From: Caldilineaceae bacterium
GTDB lineage: Bacteria > Chloroflexota > Anaerolineae > Caldilineales > Caldilineaceae
Length of the DNA stretch: 50,112 nt
Direction: 5' to 3'
Assembly (NCBI GenBank): GCA_022827195.1
Contig: JAJDTL010000042.1
Span: forward strand, 1 to 50,112
Shown: one piece after another, positions 24,333-33,026 of the stretch
Layout of the letters: the number at the start of each line of letters is the position of its first letter
How positions within the stretch are numbered: the first letter of the stretch is position 1
The notes under the pieces: generated by a model
What the model was told of the DNA's origin: nothing
Seen by the model: the letters and a program-made list of their open reading frames with translations, nothing else
Database searches by the model: none
Translations under genes and position numbers: made by a program

Positions 24333-25508
24333 CTATGCGCCTCCGCAGAATTCGACAGCAGTGAGGGCGTAGAGAGATGCGACGCGCAACAGTTCTTCAA
24401 CCGGCACGGCTTCGTTGAGCGTGTGCGCGCCTGTGGCCGCGGGTCCGTGGGTCAGCGCGGGTATGCCGGCGACAGAGGCGTAGATGTTGCCGTCGTCGAC
24501 GAAAGGTTTGGCGCCGACAGGCAATGGTGAGCCGGAAACGGCTGTGTATGCCTGCTGGAAGGCGTGCACAAACGGGCCGTCGGGATCGATGCGGTAGGCC
24601 TCGCCCTGTTCGACGAATTCAAGTTCAAACTCGGTGCCGGTCTCGCTCGCGAGATCGGCCAGGATCTGCTCGAATTCGTCCTTGACTGCGGCGCCGCTCC
24701 CCGGTGTTGTCCAGCGACGCGTGCCCTCAACAACACATTCGGTGGGTGATTGGTTATAGATTTCGCCGGTCCGTACGCTGCCGACGAAGGCGGAGTCGCT
24801 TCCGGCATGCGGATGGCTGTTGCGCTTCAACTGCTCGTGCCAGGTATGAAGGCGGGTCACCAGCAACGCGCCGGCGCCGACCACATCGGGCAGTCCCGGC
24901 GGACGAAGCACTTCATGCACGGGCACGCCTTCGCGGCGAATTGTCACCTTGAAAATCGCCACGCCGCGGCCGGCCACCGGCAACGTTTCGCTCAGGTATT
25001 CGGGCAGCAGTACCGCGTCGCCGACAATGCCCTCGCGAATCATGGCGCGCACCTGCCGGCCGTCTCCCCAAGGTCCTTCGTGGTGATCATGCGCGGTGAA
25101 GAGCACGCGGCCGGCGGGAAGCGCGTCCAGCGTGCGAAGAATGCGCAGTGCCTCGAGGGAGGCCGCGATGCCGCCCTTCATGTCAGCGGCACTGGAGCCA
25201 TAGATGATTCCATTCTCCAGACGCGGCGGCACAAATGGAAGATGCACGGTGTCGAGATGACCGTCGAATTGGAGAGTGGGCCCGGGCCTACCAGTCTCAA
25301 GCGACGCGGCGACGACAGGAGCTTGCGCCCAGTCGGCGTCTTGCCGCTGAACGGAAAAGCCGTCGGCGGCCAGCATGGCGGCGAGTCGATCTGCGGCCTC
25401 GCCAGCGCTGCGGGTCGGGCTCGGCACTTCGATCAGGGCCAAGGCAGTGTCGGTCAACCGCTGGCGGTCGACAGCGCGCACGATCCGTTCTTCTAGGGTT
25501 TTCGGCAT
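24333..25508 (-). CDS. M20 family metallo-hydrolase (ArgE/DapE/CPG2-like)
   Basis: A 391-residue two-zinc amidase or peptidase. Visible sites are FDGHLDTVH (His and Asp ligands), SSAADMKGG (bridging Asp) and the final THGPAATGAHTLNEAV (His ligand). At the spot where most members carry Asp-Glu-Glu, with the first Glu as general base, this protein has H-D-H-H-E-G-P-W-G, so only the zinc-binding Glu is certain. The ATG at 25508 is used; TTG at 25532, 3 nt after the DUF1232 stop, would add eight residues. It is probably cotranscribed with DUF1232. The substrate is an N-acyl or peptide bond of unknown identity. Confidence 0.85.
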   Translation of the reverse strand: MPKTLEERIVRAVDRQRLTDTALALIEVPSPTRSAGEAADRLAAMLAADGFSVQRQDADWAQAPVVAASLETGRPGPTLQFDGHLDTVHLPFVPPRLENGIIYGSSAADMKGGIAASLEALRILRTLDALPAGRVLFTAHDHHEGPWGDGRQVRAMIREGIVGDAVLLPEYLSETLPVAGRGVAIFKVTIRREGVPVHEVLRPPGLPDVVGAGALLVTRLHTWHEQLKRNSHPHAGSDSAFVGSVRTGEIYNQSPTECVVEGTRRWTTPGSGAAVKDEFEQILADLASETGTEFELEFVEQGEAYRIDPDGPFVHAFQQAYTAVSGSPLPVGAKPFVDDGNIYASVAGIPALTHGPAATGAHTLNEAVPVEELLRVASLYALTAVEFCGGA

Positions 25509-25535
25509 GGGCGTGGTGTGGGCGCGGGGCAAACG

Positions 25536-25907
25536 CTAGTCGTCTATTGTGCGCCACTCTCCTGGGATTGTCTTGTCGTCCTCATCCCAGATATCCCAAA
25601 CCTCTCGGTCAGGCTCGTCCGGCGGGATTCTTCCCAACCTGATCAGGGCGCGTCTCACTGCTGCATGGGGCGCCAGTTGAACAAAGACGCGGCTGGCCAG
25701 GAGAATGACGGCGATATCGTCGACAGGCCCCACCAAGAGGTCAATCGGCGAAATGAGGTAGAGAATCGCAAAGACGGGCAGTCCGAGTCTTAGCAGGACC
25801 GGCACTTGTGGATCGCCCATCAGTTGCCAGACAACAGCAAAATCACGTAGAATATCGCTAAAGCGCCAGCCGCCGCTTTGGGATGCAAAGGATGGATTTC
25901 GGGTCAT
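25536..25907 (-). CDS. DUF1232 (YkvA-like) membrane protein
   Basis: A 123-residue protein with one hydrophobic hairpin, LRLGLPVFAILYLISPIDLL followed by V-G-P-V-D-D, the diagnostic P-I-D-L-x-P-D-x-x-P-x-x-G-x-x-D-D-like core of DUF1232. The C-terminus is acidic (DREVWDIWDEDD). GGAGG lies 9 nt before the ATG. The family has no established function. It precedes the M20 gene with almost no gap. Confidence 0.85.
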   Translation of the reverse strand: MTRNPSFASQSGGWRFSDILRDFAVVWQLMGDPQVPVLLRLGLPVFAILYLISPIDLLVGPVDDIAVILLASRVFVQLAPHAAVRRALIRLGRIPPDEPDREVWDIWDEDDKTIPGEWRTIDD

Positions 25908-26187
25908 TTCTGCAGACCTCCAGTCACTGACTGACCGCCTCCTAAAATTCTACATGCCGCACGGTTGCTTGCGGGCGGGGTGCGGCTCAGGCCTGTCGGG
26001 CGCTGCGGGAGGGTGACGGTCGGAAAGCCCGTCTCATCTTTTCTTCTCCCACTATTTTCTCACATGGTTGCCTTTATCGGCAAGTGTTGAAGGAACTTCA
26101 AGGCTGACCAGGGCCGAACGTCCTGGGATGGGCCAGAGAGCGGGCGCCGACCTGAAAGTGGACCCGAGGGACTTGCAGGAAGCAGAA

Positions 26188-27750
26188 ATGCCGCAAACCA
26201 GCCAGATGATCGCCGAATACCCGGAGATCCTTCTGCATGTAATTGCAGAACTGCGCGGCGCCTTCCTGAACGGAGAGAAGAACAAAAGGGAGGTGATCGA
26301 TAGCCTGGTCGGACAGATCACCGACCCCACTTCGGTCCTGATGGCTTTGCAGGAGATAACCGATTCTTCACCCGATGCCAGGTCGGCGTTGGACCTGTTG
26401 CTGGCGAAGGGCGGCGAGTTGAGGGAAGCCAAGTTCAGCCGCGAATTCGGCGGCATTCGCAAGATGGGTCCGGCCAAACTGGAGCGGGAACAGCCATGGC
26501 ATACGCCGGAGAGCGTGGCCGAATTGCTCTACTACTATGGGCTAATAGGGCGCGGATTCAAGGGCGCGGGCCAGGGCGCTCACACGGTCATCTATATCCC
26601 CAGCGACGTTCTGCCCTGGCTGCCGCAGCCAAAACCGGCTGGCGGCGCACAGGGGCTGGCCGCAACGCCGGTGCCGCCGCCACCGGCCTCGAGAATGCTG
26701 CTCCTGGATGACGCCCTTCTCGAAGACGCCGGCACTTTGCTGGGCTTTCTGCATACCGAAGGGCTGCGCTTGCAGAGCAACGGCGCGCCGGACACGGACG
26801 ACGTAGACCGGCTGATGGCGCGGCTCTGTTCCGCCCACGGTTTTGTCTCTCCGCTGGCGACGCCCGATGATTCCACGAACATGGCTGAACTGCGCCTGGC
26901 GCTGCTGTTGCACGCGGCGAAGCGCCTGGGCTGGCTGCGCCGCGCCGACGATGACAGCGTGCGCCTGACCGGAAATCGAGTTCACGCATTCTTGGAACAG
27001 ACACGGTCGGAGCAGCGATTCTCGCTTTGGGAGGCATGGCGCACCTCGCCCGAGTGGAACGATCTGGAGCGAACGCCGGGGCTGGACTGTTCCGCAGCCA
27101 ATTGGCGAAACAACCCAATTCAGGCGCGTGAAGCCGTCCTTCAGCTTCTGGGCGGCCTGCAGTCCGGCGCATGGTACAGTCTGACGGATGTCATCCAGGC
27201 AATCAAGGAGACCCAACCCGATTTCCAGCGCCCGACGGGCGACTACGACAGCTGGCCGATACGGGACGAATTCTCGAACGAAGTCCTGCGCGGTTTCGAC
27301 CACTGGGAACGGGTTGAAGGCGCACTGCTACGCTTTCTTCTGAACGGGCCGCTCTACTGGCTTACAGCGGTCGAGCTGGCCGAGCCTTCTGCCGGTGATG
27401 ACCTGCTCTTGGCGCTCAGCGACTTGGGCGCCCGTTGGCTGGGCCAGGAGAGCGAGTTGCCGGAAGAGGCCGGACGGCCTCCCATCGATATCGCGGACGA
27501 TTACACGGTCCAGCTTGCACCGGGCACCCCCCTGATGGACCGTTTTCGGGTCGAGCGCTTCTGCAGCTGGCAAGCCAGTTACCCGCTTTTCGTCTACCAG
27601 ATCAACCAGCGCAGCCTCAAAAGGGCCGCCGACGAAGGGGTCCCGCCCGACCGCATACTGACATTTCTCAAAGCCCGATCCCGAAATGTCCCGGAGCGTG
27701 TTACGGCCGGTCTGAAACGGTTCGGCGAACAGCTTGCGACCACGGCTTAG
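26188..27750 (+). CDS. helicase-associated (XPB/Ssl2-like) domain protein without ATPase
   Basis: A 520-residue protein. The N-terminal part (PEILLHVIAELRG...WHTPESVAELLYYYGL) looks like winged-helix modules. The C-terminal part, DDYTVQLAPGTPLMDRFRVE then YPLFVYQINQRSLKRAADEG and ILTFLKARS, matches the Helicase_C_3/XPB-Ssl2 N-terminal-like domain pattern. No Walker A or DEAD box is present. Similar stand-alone proteins exist in Actinobacteria and Chloroflexota and are thought to be nucleic-acid binding partners of helicases. The ATG at 26188 has AGGA 7 nt upstream; a TTG at 26068 would add 40 odd residues. The flanking gaps (25908-26187 and 27751-28022) show no gene. Confidence 0.7.
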   Translation: MPQTSQMIAEYPEILLHVIAELRGAFLNGEKNKREVIDSLVGQITDPTSVLMALQEITDSSPDARSALDLLLAKGGELREAKFSREFGGIRKMGPAKLEREQPWHTPESVAELLYYYGLIGRGFKGAGQGAHTVIYIPSDVLPWLPQPKPAGGAQGLAATPVPPPPASRMLLLDDALLEDAGTLLGFLHTEGLRLQSNGAPDTDDVDRLMARLCSAHGFVSPLATPDDSTNMAELRLALLLHAAKRLGWLRRADDDSVRLTGNRVHAFLEQTRSEQRFSLWEAWRTSPEWNDLERTPGLDCSAANWRNNPIQAREAVLQLLGGLQSGAWYSLTDVIQAIKETQPDFQRPTGDYDSWPIRDEFSNEVLRGFDHWERVEGALLRFLLNGPLYWLTAVELAEPSAGDDLLLALSDLGARWLGQESELPEEAGRPPIDIADDYTVQLAPGTPLMDRFRVERFCSWQASYPLFVYQINQRSLKRAADEGVPPDRILTFLKARSRNVPERVTAGLKRFGEQLATTA

Positions 27751-28022
27751 GACGAAATCCAGTGGCAAATGGAACGGGTTGGATTCGATTGGAAGGGGGT
27801 GGTAGGATAGAACAGATCGTACCGTCACAAGCTCCCGCCATCTTGCGGGGCTTTATCGACCGAGTCTGACCGTTCAACTTCCCTGTTTTGTGCCTGGAAT
27901 TCGAACACGGGCACCTCTGCATGTGCAAAACCGCCAGATACCCAGTGAAGCGATTCCACTCTAACCGTGCTGCGAACACAATACAACGAAACCAAACCCG
28001 CATGAGTGAAAAGGAGATACAA

Positions 28023-29792
28023 ATGAAGAGGCGCAGTTCATCCTTGGGAGTCGTCGCCCTTTTGCTGGCGATGGCATTCGTGCTGGCAGCCTGTCCGGCA
28101 GCTGCACCGACCGGCGGCGCGGACATGGCTGCGAATGAAGAGATGGCGGAAGAAGAGGCAATGGAAGAAGAGGGCAAGGTTCTGACCATTCTCTACTGGC
28201 AGGCCGCCTCTCTGCCCGGACCGTATTTGTCAGGCGGCACAAAGGACCAGGACGCCGGCGCGATCACGCTGGAACCCCTGGCCAACTATGACCCGAACGG
28301 CACAATCGTGCCCAGACTGGCTGTGGAAATACCCACTATCGAGAACGGCGGCGTCTCGGAAGATCTGATGTCAATTACGTGGACGCTCAAGGAAGGGCTG
28401 CTGTGGTCCGACGGCAGCGGCGTGACCGCCGACGATGTGGTCTTTACGTGGGAGTACTGCAGCCACGAGGAGACCGGCTGCACAGCCAGCGAGGCTTTCT
28501 TGGGCATAGATAGTGTCGAAGCGCTTGACGACCGAACGATCAAGATTACATTCGATTCTCCGACACCGTATCCCTACAACGCTTTTGTCGGCGCAAATAC
28601 GCCGATAATCAGCAGTGCCCAATTTGGGGACTGTGTGGGGGCGGCGGCGCAGACCTGCAACGAGGAGAATACCGCCCCACTCGGAACAGGTCCGTATCGC
28701 ATCATCGACTTCAAGGTAAACGATGTCGCTGTTTACGAGCGGAACCCACACTACCACGGCGAACCGGCTTACTTTGATACAGTGATCTTCAAGGGCGGCG
28801 GTGATGCCGCGTCGGCAGCCCGTGCTGTGCTGGAGACCGGAGAAGCCGACTATGCCTGGAACCTGCAGGTTGAGCCGGACATTCTACGCGACATGGAAGC
28901 TGCCGGGCTGGGCACAGTGATCTCCGCCTTTGCCGGTTATGTCGAGCGCGTCCTCGTCAATCAGACCAACCCGCATTCCGACTTGGGCGACGATCGTTCT
29001 GAATACATGGGTGGCGACAACCCCCATCCCTTCCTGACATTCCCGCCGATTCCGCAGGCAATGTCTATGGCGATCGATCGCAGCCTCATCTCCGAACAGC
29101 TCTACGGATTTGCCGGTCAGCCAACCTGCAACGTAATCCCGGCCCCCCTCCATTACGTATCAGATTCAAACGATGGCTGCCTGACCCAAGACATTGACGG
29201 CGCCAATGCGTTGTTGGACGAAAACGGCGTCCTCGACTCGGACGGTGACGGCATCCGCGAGTACAACGGCATCCCGCTCAAGATCTCCTACCAGACCTCT
29301 ACCAATTCGGTACGTCAGAAAACGCAGGCCCTATTGCGCCAGTGGTGGCTCCAGATCGGCATTGAGACCGAGTTGATTAACCACGACGCCAGCGTTTTCT
29401 TCGGCGGCGATCCCAACAGCCCCGACACCTATCAGAAGTTCTACACGGACCTGCAGATGTATACGACCGGTCCCACGATTGACCCGCAACAGCATCTTTC
29501 GAACTGGATTTGCGAACAGATTCCGATGCGGGACAACTCCTGGGGCGGCGGCAATATCTTCCGCGGCTGTAACTCGGAATTCGACGCGCTGTTCAAGCAA
29601 CTAACGCAGACGCCGGTCGGCCCGGAGCGTGAAGCGCTGGTAAAACAGCTGAATGACATCAATGTTCAGAGCTTCTATCAGATTCCGCTGGTCTACCGCG
29701 GCGAAGTTTCGGCCCAGCTGGACACCCTCAAGGGTGTCTGGATCAATGGTTGGGACAGCCAGATGTGGAACGTCGGCGATTGGCATCGCTAA
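28023..29792 (+). CDS. peptide-type ABC transporter substrate-binding lipoprotein
   Basis: A 589-residue family-5 solute-binding protein. The signal peptide ends in lipobox VLAAC (C24), followed by an acidic linker (EEMAEEEAMEEEGK). The fold is recognised by ITLEPLANYDPNGTIVPRLA, WTLKEGLLWSDGSGVTADDV then VFTWEYC, and GTGPYRIIDFKVND. Such proteins capture oligopeptides, opines or oligosaccharides outside the membrane. AAGGAGATAC precedes the ATG with ideal spacing. A strong hairpin separates it from the two permease genes, so it should be made in excess over them. Confidence 0.92.
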   Translation: MKRRSSSLGVVALLLAMAFVLAACPAAAPTGGADMAANEEMAEEEAMEEEGKVLTILYWQAASLPGPYLSGGTKDQDAGAITLEPLANYDPNGTIVPRLAVEIPTIENGGVSEDLMSITWTLKEGLLWSDGSGVTADDVVFTWEYCSHEETGCTASEAFLGIDSVEALDDRTIKITFDSPTPYPYNAFVGANTPIISSAQFGDCVGAAAQTCNEENTAPLGTGPYRIIDFKVNDVAVYERNPHYHGEPAYFDTVIFKGGGDAASAARAVLETGEADYAWNLQVEPDILRDMEAAGLGTVISAFAGYVERVLVNQTNPHSDLGDDRSEYMGGDNPHPFLTFPPIPQAMSMAIDRSLISEQLYGFAGQPTCNVIPAPLHYVSDSNDGCLTQDIDGANALLDENGVLDSDGDGIREYNGIPLKISYQTSTNSVRQKTQALLRQWWLQIGIETELINHDASVFFGGDPNSPDTYQKFYTDLQMYTTGPTIDPQQHLSNWICEQIPMRDNSWGGGNIFRGCNSEFDALFKQLTQTPVGPEREALVKQLNDINVQSFYQIPLVYRGEVSAQLDTLKGVWINGWDSQMWNVGDWHR

Positions 29793-29800
29793 ACTGAATT

Positions 29801-29835
29801 AGGGAGGGAGGAGAGAAAAACTCTCCTCCCTCTTT
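29801..29835 (+). terminator. strong hairpin between binding-protein and permease genes
   Basis: GAGGGAGGAGAG (29804-29815), loop AAAAA, then CTCTCCTCCCTC (29821-29832) form a perfect 12-bp stem, extended by two G-U pairs, followed by TTTCTCTATC. It lies 9 nt after the binding-protein stop. It can act as a partial intrinsic terminator or as 3' protection of the upstream message. Confidence 0.8.
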
Positions 29836-29857
29836 CTCTATCTCCCCAATTCACGAC

Positions 29858-30874
29858 GTGGGCCAATATCTCGTCCGCCGCATTTTGACCGTCATTCCAA
29901 CGCTCATCGCGATAAGCTTTGTCATCTTTGCGGTGCTGGATCTCGCGCCCGGAGATCCGACCAGCGCCCTGCCGGAGACAGTTCGCCCTGAGGTCCGCCA
30001 GCAGATTCGCAAGGCGATGGGGCTGGATGAGCCTTTTCCGATCAAGTATGGGCTGTGGATGCGCCAGTTCTTTGTCAATGAGCCGCTGTCTCTGATCGAG
30101 AACGCGTTCGACATTCAGATCGGGGATGGGGAGAAGCGGTTGCGGGTGACCTCCTGGGGCAGTCGGGGCGTTCCCGTAATGGATATGATTCTGGAGCGCG
30201 TACCGCAGACGCTCTGGGTTGTGGGGCTGGCCTATCTGGTCGCGATTGCGATCGCGGTGCCGATCGGTGTCATCTCTGCAATTCGACAGTACTCGATCTT
30301 CGATCAGGTTGGAACCTTCATCTCGCTCATCGGCTATTCGATCCCGACCTTCTTCACAGGCCTCTTAATGATTCTGTTATTTAGTGTGAAACTCAAATGG
30401 TTTCCCATGATCTATGACACGAATCTTCAGATTGTAGATTGGAACAGCTTTGTCGAGCAGTTGAGACAAAGTGCCATGCCGGTGGCGGTTCTAGGTTTTT
30501 TCCAAGCGGCGATTCTGGCCCGCTTCACGCGCTCATCAATGCTCGACAACATCCCGATGGACTACGTACGGACAGCCACGGCCAAGGGGTTCGGAGAGCG
30601 CTACGTGGTCATCCGTCACATTCTGCGCAACAGCCTTATCCCTGTTGTCACGCTAATCGCGCTTGGCATTCCGGCCATTTTTAGCGGCGCGATCATCACC
30701 GAGCAGATTTTCCGCGTAAACGGACTCGGAGCGCTCTTGATTGGCGCGATTCAACTCAATGACATCCCGCTGGTGCAGACGGTAACATTTATTTTTGCCT
30801 GCCTAATCGTCGTCTTCAACCTGATCGCCGATGTCATTTACGGCGTGCTCGACCCGCGTATCCGCTACAGCTAG
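29858..30874 (+). CDS. peptide-type ABC transporter permease (DppB/OppB family)
   Basis: A 338-residue inner-membrane subunit with about six helices. It begins GQYLVRRILTVIPTLIAISF and has the family block DLAPGDPTSALPETVRPEVR. The EAA loop that docks on the ATPase is YVRTATAKGFGERYVVIRHI. Start is GTG at 29858 without a clear ribosome site; its placement directly after the hairpin may lower its expression. The second permease follows in the same operon. A large periplasmic-side segment (residues about 50-110) is usual for the family. Confidence 0.92.
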   Translation: MGQYLVRRILTVIPTLIAISFVIFAVLDLAPGDPTSALPETVRPEVRQQIRKAMGLDEPFPIKYGLWMRQFFVNEPLSLIENAFDIQIGDGEKRLRVTSWGSRGVPVMDMILERVPQTLWVVGLAYLVAIAIAVPIGVISAIRQYSIFDQVGTFISLIGYSIPTFFTGLLMILLFSVKLKWFPMIYDTNLQIVDWNSFVEQLRQSAMPVAVLGFFQAAILARFTRSSMLDNIPMDYVRTATAKGFGERYVVIRHILRNSLIPVVTLIALGIPAIFSGAIITEQIFRVNGLGALLIGAIQLNDIPLVQTVTFIFACLIVVFNLIADVIYGVLDPRIRYS

Positions 30875-30892
30875 CCCAACGTAGGAGTGCAG

Positions 30893-31843
30893 ATGGCCGT
30901 CCGCACAGAGAGCGCAGCCGACAACGAAAGCCTGGCCGCGAACCTGCCCGAGCGGCGGTTCCGCACGCTGTGGGGCGATGTCTTGCTACGCTTTCGGCGC
31001 CACACGCTGGCCCTCAGCGGCGTATTCGTACTTGCGCTGCTCGTGTTGGGCGTTCTCGTCGGCCCGCTGGTCTACACGGTGGACCCGGAGTACAGCTTCA
31101 TCGTTGACGACCTCGAATCGATAAACCAAATGCCTTCGATCGCCTACCCACTCGGCACGGATGACTTGGGGCGGGACTCGCTGGCGCGCAACCTCTTCGG
31201 CGGGCGGATTTCGCTGGCGGTGGGCGTGGTGGCGATGCTGGTTGCGATCACGTTCGGTACGCTGGTAGGCGTGCTCTCGGGCTACTTCCGCCGGCTGGAC
31301 AACCCGCTGATGCGCTTCACCGACCTGATGCTGGCGCTTCCCAGCCTACCGCTTTTGCTCGTGATCATCATGTTGTTCCGCGACTCGCTTAAGGCTTGGC
31401 TCGGCCCGGAGCTGGGCATCTTTCTGCTGGTCGTATTCGTGATCGGGATCCTGGGGTGGATGCCGACCGCGCGCGTGGTGCGGGGTTCGGTGTTGTCGGT
31501 CAAAGAGAAGGAGTTTGTCGAGGCTGCCGTCAGCGTGGGGACGCGCCAACATACCATAGTCTGGCAGCACATATTGCCCAACGTTCTCAGCCCCATCATC
31601 GTTTCGGCCACGCTGGGCGTTGCGGCGGCGATCCTGACCGAGTCGGCGCTCTCGTTTCTGGGCCTAGGCTTCCCTTCGAACGTTCCGACCTGGGGTCGGC
31701 TTCTGTTTGAGAATAAGGATTTCATCACGCAGAACCCATGGCTTGTCATATGGCCAGGCATGTTCATTTCGCTAACGATACTCAGCATCAACTTCATTGG
31801 CGACGGACTGCGCGACGCGCTTGACCCGCGCCAGCGCCGGTAG
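30893..31843 (+). CDS. peptide-type ABC transporter permease (DppC/OppC family)
   Basis: A 316-residue second permease. It has the N-terminal cytoplasmic segment then LGTDDLGRDSLARNLFGGRI, the typical DppC block, and the EAA loop FVEAAVSVGTRQHTIVWQHI-LPNVLSP. The ATG at 30893 has AGGAG 5 nt upstream; a GTG six bases earlier overlaps that site. No DppD/DppF ATPase follows; the next genes are on the other strand. The importer must use ATPases encoded elsewhere. Confidence 0.92.
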   Translation: MAVRTESAADNESLAANLPERRFRTLWGDVLLRFRRHTLALSGVFVLALLVLGVLVGPLVYTVDPEYSFIVDDLESINQMPSIAYPLGTDDLGRDSLARNLFGGRISLAVGVVAMLVAITFGTLVGVLSGYFRRLDNPLMRFTDLMLALPSLPLLLVIIMLFRDSLKAWLGPELGIFLLVVFVIGILGWMPTARVVRGSVLSVKEKEFVEAAVSVGTRQHTIVWQHILPNVLSPIIVSATLGVAAAILTESALSFLGLGFPSNVPTWGRLLFENKDFITQNPWLVIWPGMFISLTILSINFIGDGLRDALDPRQRR

Positions 31844-31903
31844 CGATCAAAGGTGTGCCCCCGGGCGCAGCTCCCCTGTTCCTCTCATCCTGGCCCCAAA
31901 GGC

Positions 31904-32272
31904 TCAGCGCAGGCGGCTGGTCACCTTGCCCAGCACGCTTTCTGTCGCGATGGAGCCAAAGGCGCGGCTGTCGGCGCCGGCGGCCGCGTTGTCGCTGGAT
32001 AGCAGGAGCCGGACGTCACCACGCTGGCTCTCGATCACTGCGGCCACACGCTTGACGATGCGCAGGTCGGCCTGACGCGGATGGTCCGCCACGACAAGCT
32101 CGTCTTCGCGTGGCGCCCGCAAGTGGTATGCACGGGGATCGATCATGACGACTGCGCCGGCGGGCAGCGTCGGCTTCATCGATTCGCCGCTGACGCGCAA
32201 AAGACGGCGGCGGCGCAGGAGCCAGAGGACCAGTTCCCGCCAGCCGCTGGCGGGCAGCCCCGCTTCCATCAT
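31904..32272 (-). CDS. sodX: nickel-type superoxide dismutase maturation protease
   Basis: A 122-residue S26-like peptidase that removes the leader of SodN so that His1 can bind nickel. The catalytic Ser is in VSGESMKPTLPAGAVVMID and the Lys in LRIVKRVAAV, followed by a second conserved box (LLLSSDNAAAGADSRAFG). The ATG at 32272 (or 32269) is chosen because GGAG lies 3-6 nt upstream. A longer frame to 32320 would start inside the hairpin that ends sodN. Adjacent to sodN, as in actinobacteria and cyanobacteria. Confidence 0.88.
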   Translation of the reverse strand: MMEAGLPASGWRELVLWLLRRRRLLRVSGESMKPTLPAGAVVMIDPRAYHLRAPREDELVVADHPRQADLRIVKRVAAVIESQRGDVRLLLSSDNAAAGADSRAFGSIATESVLGKVTSRLR

Positions 32273-32279
32273 TCTCTCC

Positions 32280-32317
32280 GACAAGAAACGACCGGACCCA
32301 GCAAGGAGTCCGGTCGT
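32280..32317 (-). terminator. hairpin between sodN and sodX
   Basis: A 10-bp perfect stem, ACGACCGGAC (32317-32308 on the minus strand) and GTCCGGTCGT (32297-32288), is followed by TTTCTTGTC. It should stop part of the sodN transcripts, so sodX is expressed by read-through at a lower level, fitting an enzyme-substrate pair. Confidence 0.7.
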
Positions 32318-32350
32318 CAATCGTTTTGCCTACCCTTGAAACGTCAATGC

Positions 32351-32800
32351 TCAGGAAGCCACGTAATATTCTACCTCGCGGCTCTTCGAGGCCCAGAAGA
32401 CGTTGTGAATGTCCTCGATGGCGGCCATGAGCGCGTTGGCCGCGTCCTCGTCAACTCCCTGCTTGACAGCTGAGCAGAGCTTGGCCGCGTTCCAGAACTT
32501 TTCGTGCAGGTCGGGGCAGCCCTCCAGGTGCTCCGGCTTAAAATAGTCGGTCCACAGCACGAGCAACTCGGTTTTGGCCAGGTGCGCCTGCTCTTCCTTA
32601 ATGCTGACGAAGCGTGAATAGGTATTGGAATCGGTGTCCGCGGGTCCCAGTGCGATTATCTTCTTGGTCATCGAAAGTGCTGCTTCGGCGGCAATGCGCG
32701 CGGATGCCGGGTCGTAGACACCGCAGGGGCCGTCGCAGTGGGCGCTGGCTGTTTCGACTGCGGTTCTGGCAACGAGCTTGGCGATGGCTTCCTGAATCAT
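32351..32800 (-). CDS. sodN: nickel superoxide dismutase
   Basis: A 149-residue precursor. The 20-residue leader (MIQEAIAKLVARTAVETASA) is followed by the nickel hook H21-C22-D-G-P-C26-G-V-Y-D-P: in mature numbering His1, Cys2 and Cys6 bind Ni. The helical bundle follows (ARIAAEAALSMTKKI ... EEQAHLAKTELLVLWTDYF ... LCSAVKQGVD). The usual hook is HCDLPCGVY; Leu4 is Gly here. AAAGGA precedes the ATG, and a near-consensus promoter lies about 100 bp upstream. The enzyme removes superoxide, so the organism meets oxygen. Confidence 0.96.
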   Translation of the reverse strand: MIQEAIAKLVARTAVETASAHCDGPCGVYDPASARIAAEAALSMTKKIIALGPADTDSNTYSRFVSIKEEQAHLAKTELLVLWTDYFKPEHLEGCPDLHEKFWNAAKLCSAVKQGVDEDAANALMAAIEDIHNVFWASKSREVEYYVAS

Positions 32801-32903
32801 GTGGAATCCTTTCTGTGTTGAAGTAGGTCAGAGAATGTAGCGGACCAGAGTATTCGGAGACTCATACAACCTGCAGAATCTCTCTGCGTCTGCAGGCAGT
32901 GGA

Positions 32904-32932
32904 AGTATACCGAAGAGAGTCGCAAGCGTCAA
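32904..32932 (-). promoter_or_regulatory. near-consensus promoter for sodN
   Basis: On the minus strand TTGACG (32932-32927), a 17-bp spacer and TATACT (32909-32904) form a strong housekeeping-sigma promoter. The predicted leader is about 97 nt. No other gene fits in 32801-33026. Confidence 0.75.
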
Positions 32933-33026
32933 TTTCCGCCGAATGACCGCCCTTTGGAATCGCCGCAGCGTCGGGGCCTGCCGCAGGTGCGGGCAGAAGG
33001 AGAAGGCCCGGCCGCCGGAGAGAAAG

